From Candidatus Glassiibacteriota bacterium (lineage in GTDB: Bacteria; Gemmatimonadota; Glassbacteria; GWA2-58-10): DNA of 6,697 bases. A model generated the notes under the pieces. That model saw nothing but the letters and a program-made list of their open reading frames with translations. It did no database searches and was not told where the DNA came from. Shown here in pieces: positions 1 through 6,532 of this stretch. The stretch lies in NCBI GenBank assembly GCA_016934095.1, contig JAFGTO010000230.1:1-6697 (forward strand). Reading direction: 5' to 3'. A program made the position numbers and the translations under genes. Within the stretch, counting starts at the first letter, position 1, and the number at the start of each line of letters is the position of its first letter.

Positions 1-964
1 GGTCCCGGTGGAGCAGGGTATCGTTATTACAGCCGTCTTCGTGGTCGGCTACACCGTGCTGGCCGGGATGATCTCGGTGGTCTACACCGATGTAGTCAAC
101 GGAATCATCATGATAGTGGGGCTGTTTACGGCCCTGCCTTTCCTGTTGAAGACCGCGGGAGGCTGGGGCGCGGTGGTCGAAGCCCTGCCGGGAACCCATT
201 TCCAGGTTTTCGGCGAGATGTCGGCAGTGGAAGCGCTGGGCTATTCTTTCGCCACCATGCTCCTGCTGCTGGGAGAGGCCGGGATGTACCAGCGGTTTTT
301 CTCGGCCAGGGATGAGACTGCGGCCCGCAGGTCGGTGATCGGGCTGGTGGCCAGCACGGTGGTCATCGAGACCCTGATTGTCGCCCTGGCAGTTATCGGC
401 AGCGCCCTTTTCCCGGGCATCGATCCCGAGATGGTGATCCTCAGCGTGGTCGCCAAAGGCCTGCCGGCGGCTGTGGGCTGCCTCTGCCTGGCCGCCATAG
501 TGGCCGTGATAGTCTCCACTGCAGACTCGTTCCTGCTGGTGCCTGCCACCAGCGCCATGCGGGACATCTACCAGAGGTTCATCAACCCTGAGGCAAGCCC
601 ACGCAGGTTCCTCGTCTATTCCAGGCTGGCAGTGGTCCTGCTCGGAATGATCGCTTACCTGCAGGTGCAGTTTTTCACCAGGGTGCTGGAAATGGCGGTC
701 TATGCCTACACTATGTACGGGGTGGGGGTTACTCCCGCCTTGCTGGCCGCGTTTTTCTGGAAGAGGGCCACTCCGGCCGGCGGAGTGAGCTCCATCGCGG
801 CGGGCATGGCGGTAACCGTGCTCTGGGAGGTGCTGAAAAAGCCCGGCGACATACCCACGGTATACCCAGCGCTCGGGGCTTCGCTGTTTTGCCTGGCGGC
901 GGTGAGCCTGCTCACCGTGAGGCCCGCACCTGCAAAGCTGGAAATATTTTTCGGCCGCGAGTAG
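1..964 (+). CDS. Sodium:solute symporter (SSS family), 5'-truncated by window edge
   Basis: This is the C-terminal part of an integral membrane symporter that would couple inward Na+ flow to uptake of a small solute; the solute cannot be read from the sequence. The frame is open from base 2 to the TAG stop at 962-964 and has no start in the window; the GTG at 8 is probably internal. About 320 residues are visible, against roughly 450-600 for the family, so the first helices are missing. Counting from the GTG at 8, the family signatures are GYTVLAGMISVVYTD (residues 14-28), the loop GMYQRFFSARDETAARRS (92-109), the STADS motif (170-174, bases 515-529), whose Ser/Thr pair corresponds to the sodium-site residues of PutP-type carriers, and the late helix around VYAYTMYGVGVTPALLAAFFWKR. 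Most of the remainder is hydrophobic helix. No clear terminator follows. It shows no functional link to the downstream genes. Confidence 0.93.
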   Translation, partial: VPVEQGIVITAVFVVGYTVLAGMISVVYTDVVNGIIMIVGLFTALPFLLKTAGGWGAVVEALPGTHFQVFGEMSAVEALGYSFATMLLLLGEAGMYQRFFSARDETAARRSVIGLVASTVVIETLIVALAVIGSALFPGIDPEMVILSVVAKGLPAAVGCLCLAAIVAVIVSTADSFLLVPATSAMRDIYQRFINPEASPRRFLVYSRLAVVLLGMIAYLQVQFFTRVLEMAVYAYTMYGVGVTPALLAAFFWKRATPAGGVSSIAAGMAVTVLWEVLKKPGDIPTVYPALGASLFCLAAVSLLTVRPAPAKLEIFFGRE

Positions 965-1033
965 ATTTGACGCGGATCCTGACGCTGCTGCCGGAATCGA
1001 CCGCCCGGGCGAAGATAAGTAATCGATAAGACC

Positions 1034-1063
1034 TTGACGGTCGAAGATTCTCTGCAGTTTGAT
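1034..1063 (+). promoter_or_regulatory. Candidate sigma-70-like promoter upstream of methyltransferase gene
   Basis: TTGACG at 1034-1039 matches five of six bases of the -35 consensus. TTTGAT at 1058-1063 matches four of six of the -10 consensus, with an 18-base spacer. A start near 1070 would leave a leader of about 30 bases before the ATG at 1101. The -35 element lies inside the degenerate repeat at 1034-1077, so the match could be repeat sequence only. This rests on motif matching alone. Confidence 0.22.
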
Positions 1064-1077
1064 ATGAGGAGTCTTCA
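1034..1077. repeat. Degenerate copy of a REP-like repeat (partner at 6533-6578)
   Basis: The left end TTGACGGTCGA (1034-1044) differs at one base from TTGACCGTCGA at 6533-6543. The right end GGAGTCTTCA (1068-1077) is identical to 6569-6578. The two ends are 34 bases apart here and 36 bases apart in the partner, in the same order and orientation. The centre is unrelated and lacks the partner's GC palindrome. This copy still has its own stem: GAAGATTC (1043-1050) pairs with GAGTCTTC (1069-1076) with one G-T wobble. It may be a decayed copy of a dispersed palindromic repeat. Confidence 0.4.
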
Positions 1078-1100
1078 GTTCAGGGCAGGACAGGCTGCGG

Positions 1101-1841
1101 ATGAAAGAAAACGAAGAGCTGATGCAAAGGATTGCGGCCCTGGAAGACCATTACTGGTGGTACACGGGCAGGCGGAAAATTCTTAAAAAAGTCTTCGGGC
1201 GTTTCCTGAGCGGGGACCGGAAAGTGCTCAATATCGGCTGCGGTACCGGGGGAGATTCGCTCTGCGCCAGGACTTTCGCCGAAGTGTTCAACACCGATTA
1301 CTCCCTCTCGGCCCTGGTCTTCAACCGCAGCAAAGGCAACACCCGCCACTTCAGGGCGGACTGCCTGGAGCTGCCGGTAAAGAGCTCTATTTTCGATATG
1401 GTATTGTGCCTGGACGTGCTGGAACATCTCGAAGACGATGAAAGGGCAGTGGCGGAAATCTCCAGGGTCCTTGCTCCAGGCTCCGGAAGGCTGCTGGTTA
1501 CAGTCCCGGCCCTCGGCTGGCTGTGGACAAGCCGGGATGAGGTGGAAGAGCATTTCAGGAGGTACAGCAAGCCGTCTCTCGAAGCGCTGCTGAGAAAGGC
1601 GGGGTTCGGGATCATTTTTTCCAGTTATTTCAATACCTTGCTTTTCCCTCTTACCCTGCTCGACTGTCTGCTCGACCGCTGGCGCAGGACCCGGTGCCCG
1701 GAGTACAGTTTCCCGGACCCGGGAAAGGCTTTCAACCTGCTGCTTCAGGAGATGTTAGCTTTCGAGAGGCATTTCATTCCCCGGCCCGGCCTGCCTTTCG
1801 GCAAGTCCCTCATCTGTCTGTGCCGCACCCTGAGAGGGTGA
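1101..1841 (+). CDS. Class I SAM-dependent methyltransferase (Methyltransf_11 type)
   Basis: This 246-residue protein is a cytosolic Rossmann-fold methyltransferase of unknown acceptor. Motif I, KVLNIGCGTGGDS, spans residues 41-53 and gives the SAM-binding glycine loop. The acidic residue after strand 2 is probably Asp66 in FNTDYS. The post-motif segment FDMVLCLDVLEHLEDD (98-113) is the typical motif of this group, followed by RVLAPGSGRLLVTVPA (122-137). An N-terminal cap with HYWWYTGRRKIL (17-28), an ALGWLWTSRDEVEEHFRRYS segment (137-156) and a C-terminal FERHFIPRPGLPFGKSL stretch (221-237) mark a subfamily that, from memory, often sits next to dolichol-phosphate-mannosyltransferase-like enzymes. 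That fits the convergent glycosyltransferase operon. ATG at 1101 is the first start after the in-frame stop at 1065; CAGGA at 1086-1090 is a weak ribosome site ten bases upstream. A sugar or lipid-linked sugar substrate is inference. Confidence 0.9.
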   Translation: MKENEELMQRIAALEDHYWWYTGRRKILKKVFGRFLSGDRKVLNIGCGTGGDSLCARTFAEVFNTDYSLSALVFNRSKGNTRHFRADCLELPVKSSIFDMVLCLDVLEHLEDDERAVAEISRVLAPGSGRLLVTVPALGWLWTSRDEVEEHFRRYSKPSLEALLRKAGFGIIFSSYFNTLLFPLTLLDCLLDRWRRTRCPEYSFPDPGKAFNLLLQEMLAFERHFIPRPGLPFGKSLICLCRTLRG

Positions 1842-1874
1842 TTCCCCTGTTTGATCCTTTATCGAGCGCAAGTA

Positions 1875-1917
1875 CCCTCCGGAGGGAGGCCGCCTCCTCA
1901 AGGCCCTGCTGAGGGGG
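1875..1917. terminator. Overlapping GC-rich dyads between convergent genes, possible bidirectional terminator
   Basis: The 56-base convergent gap and the first codons beyond it hold three mutually exclusive dyads. One is the perfect palindrome CCCTCCGGAGGG (1875-1886). The second is GGAGGC-C-GCCTCC (1885-1897). The third is a stem of CCTCCTCA (1893-1900) with TGAGGGGG (1910-1917) containing one wobble pair. None is followed by a T-run on either strand, so this is not a canonical intrinsic terminator. The position between two converging stops is the main argument for a termination role. The third stem lies partly in the end of the GT-C coding sequence. Confidence 0.3.
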
Positions 1918-3979
1918 GTTCGGGCGCGGTACGGCCGAGGCAGAGGGCTGTCAGCCAGAGGAGGGTAACGAGACCCAGCAGGACAGTGTAGCTCCCGAGG
2001 AAAACCCTGTCGGCGGTTATCCGCCGGAGAATGGCTTTAGTTACCTCGCCCGCAGTCTGCGGGATTTTTTTCTGCACGTTGAATGCTACCTGCAGGTGCT
2101 CCGGAATGCCCCCGGTCGAGGCAGCGTAGTTGACATTGTCCGGGACCCCCAGGTACTCAAGCCGGCCCAGGCTGTCCAGCCGCGGGATGTTGAAGTATTC
2201 ACTCCGCACGTAGTTGATTTCCGCCGGGAGCAGACCCACCCGCACCCTGCTCCCGTCTTCACCGGACGTGATACTGACAGTCATCCGCACCTCCCTGCCG
2301 GTGCCCGGCCGGAAATCAGCGAAACAGGCCTGGCGGTAGCCGCTTCCGGCCCCCGGCTCCACGGAGATTTTACCGGCAGCGTCCGTGCATCCCGGGCTCT
2401 GCAGCCTTACCTCGACAGTATCGGCTTCTCCCCCTGGGCGGTCTGTCTCGAGGAATACCTGGACTGCGGGGACCTCTTCGCTCAGGCTGCGGAAAGTCTC
2501 CGTTACGGAGTGTTCCCTGCCCAGAGGCTCCGAGAAATCTGTCGGATTCTTATTGAAACCGTAATCCAGCAGCGTTCTTGCAATGCCGCTTTCACGCCTG
2601 GCTGCCCCGGTCGCGGTCAATATGCCCAGGGCCAGGACTGCGGCCCAGGAGAAATAGCGGTAGGCCCTGGCCAGTGATGCTCTCCAGGGCAGCCTGAAAC
2701 CATAAGTGTCCGCCAGCACGTGCAGGAGCAGGACCAGCGTGGTGAGCACGAACAGCTTGTAACAGACTGAAAGGACCGACTGAAAACCGACAACCTCATT
2801 GATCAGGGAACCCGCTGCAGGCCACTGGTTGAAATAGCCGGGCAGCAGCGGTAACAGCAGACCCGCCTGGATGGAGCTCTGCGGGAAGACCTGGAGTAAG
2901 ACCATTAAGAGGAAGTGGGCCGCGATCAGCGGGAGTGTCGATTTATGTTCCAGGTAATGGAGGATCAGAAATGGAGTAAGCCAGGTATAGTGGCGGAATC
3001 CCAGCGGAACGAAAGCAAACAGGATAAGCAGCATGGCCAGCACGTTGCCGTTAATACTTGATGAGCTCTCTTCCTTCCCCGGTGGGAGCTGCGAGTAATG
3101 TCGGTAGGCATAGAACAATAAAATCCCCATGGAGAGCACACACAAGCCCTTTTGCAGCCACCTCACCAGGTCGAATTGCCTGGAGACCACCATCTCGCCG
3201 CTCGCCGCCAGCAGCGTGTTAAAACCCAGGCCGAGGTCCGTGTTCAGCAGAAGTACTGTGTAACCCGCAGCCACCACTGAGGCCCCGCACAGGAAAACCA
3301 GGGTTTTTTTCTTCAGGCCGCCGGCCGTGAAAAGCGGAAGCAGCGGCAAGAGGAACAAGGGGATCAGCTTGGTGCCCGCACTTACCCCGGTAAGGACTAT
3401 TCCCCTGAACGGGTGGCCGTTCTGAAACAGCCGTACGGACAGCATCACGAGCAGGATAGGCAGCAGGTCCCAGCCGCCGTGCGCATAGACTGAATGAAGG
3501 GTTACGGGGTTGAACATCCAGAGTGCGACTGCAAGGGTCCCCCGTCTCTGGTCGCTTCGCCCGCCAGCCATGCGGTAGAGCAATATTGCGACCGCAAAGT
3601 CGCAGAAGAGGTTATAGAGCTTATAGATGAACAGCAGGCGAAAGAGCTGGCCGTAGTGCTCTATCGCCCAGAAAGGGCTGATCGCCTGGTCCAGCGCCTC
3701 GGAGGTCAGCCAGGTGAATGGGTCGCAGAACAGGTTGACGAAGGGGAGGACCAGGTAACCGTAGATAAAATAGTAGAAAGGCGGGAAGATATAGCGCAGG
3801 GTCTCGGGATTTACCGAGTCGAAGCCGAATTTATGGAACGCATCCGCGGCGAGGATCAACTCTATAACGTCATACCTGTGAAAGGTGAACGGCATGATCA
3901 GCAGCCGTATCACCAGGCCCGCGCCGATAAAAAAAACGATCCGCCTGTGTCTGCCCAGAAAACCTCTTGGATTTTTCAT
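1898..3979 (-). CDS. Polytopic GT-C-like glycosyltransferase with C-terminal extracytoplasmic domain
   Basis: This 693-residue inner-membrane protein resembles polyprenyl-phosphate-sugar-dependent GT-C enzymes (GT87, PIG-M or ArnT-like in architecture), which transfer a sugar on the outer face of the membrane. The first helix (about 14-30) is followed by a loop with HRYD (34-37), where GT-C enzymes carry a catalytic acidic residue, and by IFPPFYYF (64-71). The block FNPVTLHSVYAHGGWDLLP (156-174) with SAGTKLIPLFLLPLLPL (200-216) is the classic GT-C 'NP...D...K..P' pattern. Further helices run to about 455. Residues about 470-655 are hydrophilic, rich in short beta-like segments, and probably extracytoplasmic. 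One last helix (about 660-682) ends in a short tail. ATG at 3979 lies 17 bases after the preceding stop and has no good Shine-Dalgarno site, so translation is probably coupled. It is the last gene of the operon. The exact family and the acceptor are unknown. Confidence 0.8.
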   Translation of the reverse strand: MKNPRGFLGRHRRIVFFIGAGLVIRLLIMPFTFHRYDVIELILAADAFHKFGFDSVNPETLRYIFPPFYYFIYGYLVLPFVNLFCDPFTWLTSEALDQAISPFWAIEHYGQLFRLLFIYKLYNLFCDFAVAILLYRMAGGRSDQRRGTLAVALWMFNPVTLHSVYAHGGWDLLPILLVMLSVRLFQNGHPFRGIVLTGVSAGTKLIPLFLLPLLPLFTAGGLKKKTLVFLCGASVVAAGYTVLLLNTDLGLGFNTLLAASGEMVVSRQFDLVRWLQKGLCVLSMGILLFYAYRHYSQLPPGKEESSSSINGNVLAMLLILFAFVPLGFRHYTWLTPFLILHYLEHKSTLPLIAAHFLLMVLLQVFPQSSIQAGLLLPLLPGYFNQWPAAGSLINEVVGFQSVLSVCYKLFVLTTLVLLLHVLADTYGFRLPWRASLARAYRYFSWAAVLALGILTATGAARRESGIARTLLDYGFNKNPTDFSEPLGREHSVTETFRSLSEEVPAVQVFLETDRPGGEADTVEVRLQSPGCTDAAGKISVEPGAGSGYRQACFADFRPGTGREVRMTVSITSGEDGSRVRVGLLPAEINYVRSEYFNIPRLDSLGRLEYLGVPDNVNYAASTGGIPEHLQVAFNVQKKIPQTAGEVTKAILRRITADRVFLGSYTVLLGLVTLLWLTALCLGRTAPEPPSAGP

Positions 3980-3996
3980 CAGATGGAAAGACCGGA

Positions 3997-4599
3997 TTAT
4001 GTTTGCGCACGGCGGCCAGCGGTGGTGAATACCCCCACCAGGTCCCTGCCGGCTTCCTTGATTTCGCTGACCCGGAATTTTTCAAAGAGGTCCATGACCT
4101 CACGGGGGGTGAAACGGCTCCTGCATTTACCTTTGGTAGAGGCCGTGGCCCATTGCGCCAGGTTACGAATTATAAAATTACTGCTGCTGCTCAAGTTGCG
4201 GATCGGCTCACTGACAATGACAGTCTGATGGTCGGATTCGAGCAGCTTAGTGAGCAGGTCCTCGTGGCAGGGAATGAACTGGTAGAGGGAAGCCTGCAGG
4301 AGCAGGAAATCCCCTGCCGGCAGCCTGTCCCCGGTAACATCCAGCAGCTCTGCCTCGACACCTCTTGCCTTGAGCCAGTTAATAAAGACTGGATTGTTGT
4401 CGAAGCCGCGGTACTGTACTTTTTTTTGTTTGAGGTACTTGAAATAGATATAACAGTCGCCGCAGCAGATATCGTTGAGGCGGGCACCCTCCGGGACCAG
4501 CTCAGCGATGACCCGGTAGCGGGTTTCATACTGCCCGCCGTAGAGCAACCTCATCAGGGCCTGATAAATCCGGGGGTGATAATACACCAGTCCGGTCAT
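3997..4599 (-). CDS. SAM-dependent methyltransferase-like protein in sugar operon
   Basis: This 200-residue protein has a class I methyltransferase layout. Motif I is LNDICCGDCYIY (41-52), followed by strand 2 with the acidic residue in RGFDNNP (64-70). Then come ELLDVTGDRLPAGDFLLLQASLYQF (84-108) and VIVSEPIRNLSSSS (127-140). Motif I is unusual: two of the three usual glycines are cysteines, so SAM binding or catalysis is likely but not proven. The chosen start is ATG at 4599. It lies one base after the upstream TAA, with AGGA (4608-4611) eight bases before it. An alternative ATG at 4623 would add eight residues, overlap the upstream gene by 23 bases and has no ribosome site. The gene sits between a family 2 glycosyltransferase and a GT-C protein, which suggests methylation of the sugar, the lipid-linked intermediate or the final glycan. 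The target is inference. Confidence 0.8.
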   Translation of the reverse strand: MTGLVYYHPRIYQALMRLLYGGQYETRYRVIAELVPEGARLNDICCGDCYIYFKYLKQKKVQYRGFDNNPVFINWLKARGVEAELLDVTGDRLPAGDFLLLQASLYQFIPCHEDLLTKLLESDHQTVIVSEPIRNLSSSSNFIIRNLAQWATASTKGKCRSRFTPREVMDLFEKFRVSEIKEAGRDLVGVFTTAGRRAQT

Positions 4600-4600
4600 T

Positions 4601-5374
4601 TTATCGATCCTGTTCTTTTTCATGCTGCCGGGTGCGGGCGAGCTTTTTCAGCCGGGCCCTGCAGCGGACTACCTCGGCCAGGTAGTCCAGGCTGTCTCTG
4701 AAGACTTTCACGGTGGAGGTCTTGTCCGGGTTGCGGATGAAAAGGCAGGGGACCTCTTTTATCCTGAGCCCCGAGTGTTCGGAAAGCAGCATGATTTCAG
4801 TGTCCCAGAACCAGTGGTCGTTCCTGGTTTGCGCCAGCACCGGGAGGATTTTTTCCCTGTGGAAAAACTTGTAGCCGGTTTCCGTGTCTTTCAGCCCGGT
4901 CTGCAGCAGCAGCCTTATCAGGTGGCGGTATCCGTGGCTCAGGATGTGCCTGCTCAAAAGGAAGAAGTTGAAATGCAGCTTGTAAGTCCGGTACCCGGTG
5001 GCTATATCGCAATCACCTTCGAGGATGGGCAGGACACAGGGGAGAATGTACCATTCGGGCACTTCCAGGTCGATGTCAATGAATCCGGCGACCTTGCCCC
5101 TGGCGGCGGTCAGGCCGGTCCTGACCGCGGCTCCCCGTCCCCGGTTACTCTGGTGAAAGACAGTCCTCAGGGGCAAGCCGGGGTTGGCCCCGGCGAGACG
5201 CCTGATGATTTCGGCGGTATTGTCGCGGCTGCAGTCCTCGACCAGGATCAGTTCGTAGCTGATTCTCAGGCTGTTCAGGTAAGCCACTACTTTGCGGAAA
5301 TTCTCCTCGAGGATCTCTTCCTCGTTGTAGCAGGGGATAATCAGGCTGAGGTCGCAGTCGCAGGCAGCATTCAA
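4601..5374 (-). CDS. Family 2 glycosyltransferase, polyprenyl-phosphate sugar transferase (DPM1-like)
   Basis: This 257-residue GT-A fold enzyme probably moves a sugar from a nucleotide donor onto a polyprenyl phosphate at the cytoplasmic membrane face. The motifs in order are SLIIPCYNEEE (10-20), VEDCSRDNT (45-53), RGRGAAVRTGL (78-88), the DXD-type metal site FIDIDLEVP (98-106), DTETGYKFFHRE (163-174) and the catalytic-loop region HWFWDTEIMLLSE (187-199). There is no C-terminal membrane anchor, unlike ArnC; the length matches soluble Dpm1-like enzymes. The start is TTG at 5374, sharing four bases (TTGA) with the stop of the upstream aminotransferase. AAGGG at 5383-5387 lies eight bases upstream. 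No ATG occurs in frame before residue 195, so TTG is well supported. The sugar donor is not readable; the aminotransferase product is the obvious candidate. Confidence 0.9.
   Translation of the reverse strand: MNAACDCDLSLIIPCYNEEEILEENFRKVVAYLNSLRISYELILVEDCSRDNTAEIIRRLAGANPGLPLRTVFHQSNRGRGAAVRTGLTAARGKVAGFIDIDLEVPEWYILPCVLPILEGDCDIATGYRTYKLHFNFFLLSRHILSHGYRHLIRLLLQTGLKDTETGYKFFHREKILPVLAQTRNDHWFWDTEIMLLSEHSGLRIKEVPCLFIRNPDKTSTVKVFRDSLDYLAEVVRCRARLKKLARTRQHEKEQDR
4608..4611 (-). promoter_or_regulatory. Ribosome binding site that sets the 4599 start
   Basis: AGGA on the minus strand ends eight bases before ATG 4599-4597. It lies within the last codons of the upstream glycosyltransferase, whose TAA stop is separated from this ATG by one base. 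The competing ATG at 4623 is preceded by a C-rich stretch with no purine run. The site therefore favours the shorter methyltransferase. Confidence 0.6.
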
Positions 5375-6498
5375 TTCAGTATCCCTTGCAGCACATCGAT
5401 GACGTAATCGACCTGGGAATCTTCCAGGCCGGGGTAAATGGGGAGCCTGATCAGCTTGCGGAAGACTTCTTCGGTAACCGGTAAATCGCCCTCGCGGCTG
5501 CCCATTCGCTTTCCCATCTCAGACAGATGCAGCGGGTAGAAATGAGTGGTGGCCCTGATGCCGGCCTCTTGCAGGCGGGCCAGGCAGGTGTCCCTCCCGC
5601 CGCCCTCTACCAGGAAATAATAGATATGGTAGTTGGCCCGGTAATCCTGCGGGATCTGCCCCAGCCGGATTTTTCCACTGTCTGCCAGGCCTTTCAGTCC
5701 TTCGTCGTACCTGCGATGGATCCTGGCCCTTTGACCGGTTATGGCCTCGAGCTTGCCGAGCTGGGTGCGCAGCAAGGCTGCCAGGATGTCGGAAAGCACG
5801 AAACTGCTGCCCAGGTCTATCCAGGAATATTTATCTATGTCGCCGGCCAGGAAGCGGGAGCGGTTGGTGCCTTTTTCGCGGAAGATCTCGGCCCGGTGGA
5901 ACAACTCCTCGTCGCTGGTAAAAAACGCCCCTCCTTCACCGCAGACCACGTTCTTGGTTTCATGGAAGCTCATGCAGCCGATGTCTCCGATACTACCCAG
6001 CGGCTGGTCCCGATAGGCCGAGCCGATACACTGGGCGGCATCTTCCACCACTTTCAGGCCATGGGCTGCAGCCAGGTCCATGATACGGCCCATGTCGCAG
6101 GAGATGCCGGCGTAATGCACGGGAATCACGGCCCTGGTGCGCCTGGTTATCTTGCGCTCGATGTCTTCGGGGTCGATATTCAGCGTATCCCGGCGGATAT
6201 CGGCCATTACTGTCTCGGCTCCGCAGAGAAGAACTGCGTTGGCTGCGGATGGGAAGGCGAAGCTGGGAATGATGACCTGGTCTCCGGTCGAAAGGCCGAG
6301 CACGCGTATCGCGGTCTCCAGGCTGTGGGTGCAGGAGGTCATCAGCAGGGCATGGCCGACCCGGACCATTTCCCCGAGCATCCGTTCGACTTCATGGCAA
6401 ACCGGCCCGTTGCCGCCGATACGGCCTTCCTTGATAACTGCGGAAAGCGCATCCAGCTCCGTCTGTTCGATCCATGGACGGTTGAAAGGTATTTTCAT
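5371..6498 (-). CDS. wecE: DegT/DnrJ/EryC1 sugar aminotransferase, WecE-like (dTDP-4-keto-6-deoxyglucose aminotransferase)
   Basis: This PLP enzyme has 375 residues; E. coli WecE (RffA) has 376 as I recall. WecE converts dTDP-4-keto-6-deoxyglucose to dTDP-4-amino-4,6-dideoxygalactose (Fuc4N) using glutamate. The Schiff-base lysine is Lys182 in SFHETKN (177-183), and the pyridine-ring aspartate is Asp153 in VVEDAAQ (150-156). Other landmarks are the N-terminal IPFNRP (3-8), TSCTHSLE (54-61), VIPVHYAGISCDM (124-136), REKGTNRSRF (207-216) and DKYSWIDLGSSF (222-233). The last two closely match WecE as I remember it. I chose ATG at 6498 because IPFN begins the family and AAGGA (6509-6513) lies ten bases upstream. 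A 27-residue extension to 6579 would run through a hairpin repeat and is probably noncoding. It is first in the operon. No rmlA or rmlB is present, so the keto-sugar must be made elsewhere. VioA-type (Qui4N) specificity cannot be excluded. Confidence 0.93.
   Translation of the reverse strand: MKIPFNRPWIEQTELDALSAVIKEGRIGGNGPVCHEVERMLGEMVRVGHALLMTSCTHSLETAIRVLGLSTGDQVIIPSFAFPSAANAVLLCGAETVMADIRRDTLNIDPEDIERKITRRTRAVIPVHYAGISCDMGRIMDLAAAHGLKVVEDAAQCIGSAYRDQPLGSIGDIGCMSFHETKNVVCGEGGAFFTSDEELFHRAEIFREKGTNRSRFLAGDIDKYSWIDLGSSFVLSDILAALLRTQLGKLEAITGQRARIHRRYDEGLKGLADSGKIRLGQIPQDYRANYHIYYFLVEGGGRDTCLARLQEAGIRATTHFYPLHLSEMGKRMGSREGDLPVTEEVFRKLIRLPIYPGLEDSQVDYVIDVLQGILN
5383..5387 (-). promoter_or_regulatory. 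Ribosome binding site for the TTG-started glycosyltransferase
   Basis: AAGGG on the minus strand lies eight bases before TTG 5374-5372, inside the last codons of the aminotransferase gene. Together with the TTGA stop-start overlap and the lack of any other early start in the frame, it supports TTG as the real start codon. Confidence 0.6.
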
Positions 6499-6508
6499 GG
6501 GTTCCGGG

Positions 6509-6513
6509 TCCTT
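6509..6513 (-). promoter_or_regulatory. Ribosome binding site that sets the 6498 start of the aminotransferase
   Basis: AAGGA on the minus strand is ten bases from ATG 6498-6496. It agrees with the family N-terminus (MKIPFN) and argues against the longer frame that opens at 6579. Confidence 0.55.
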
Positions 6514-6532
6514 ACCGGGATAACATCTTGAA

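Noticed and set aside
1002..1009. GC palindrome in the gap after the symporter as its terminator
   Set aside because: It is only a short self-complementary sequence with no loop and no T-run.
1080..1615. Minus-strand open frames opposite the plus-strand methyltransferase
   Set aside because: The plus strand encodes intact methyltransferase motifs; the antisense frames look compositional only.
2096..2677. A 193-codon plus-strand open frame opposite the soluble domain of the GT-C protein
   Set aside because: The minus-strand frame is continuous over 693 codons with clear membrane helices on both sides; the plus frame has no motif.
3494..4701. Two overlapping 244-codon plus-strand open frames
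   Set aside because: They run across gene junctions of the minus-strand operon and show no family motifs.
4622..5407. A 261-codon plus-strand open frame opposite the family 2 glycosyltransferase
   Set aside because: The minus strand carries every expected glycosyltransferase motif; the plus reading has no domain signature and no ribosome site.
5527..6531. A 334-codon plus-strand open frame opposite the aminotransferase
   Set aside because: It lies antisense to a gene with all WecE-family landmarks, and its translation is low-complexity with no recognisable domain; it is a by-product of GC-rich codons.
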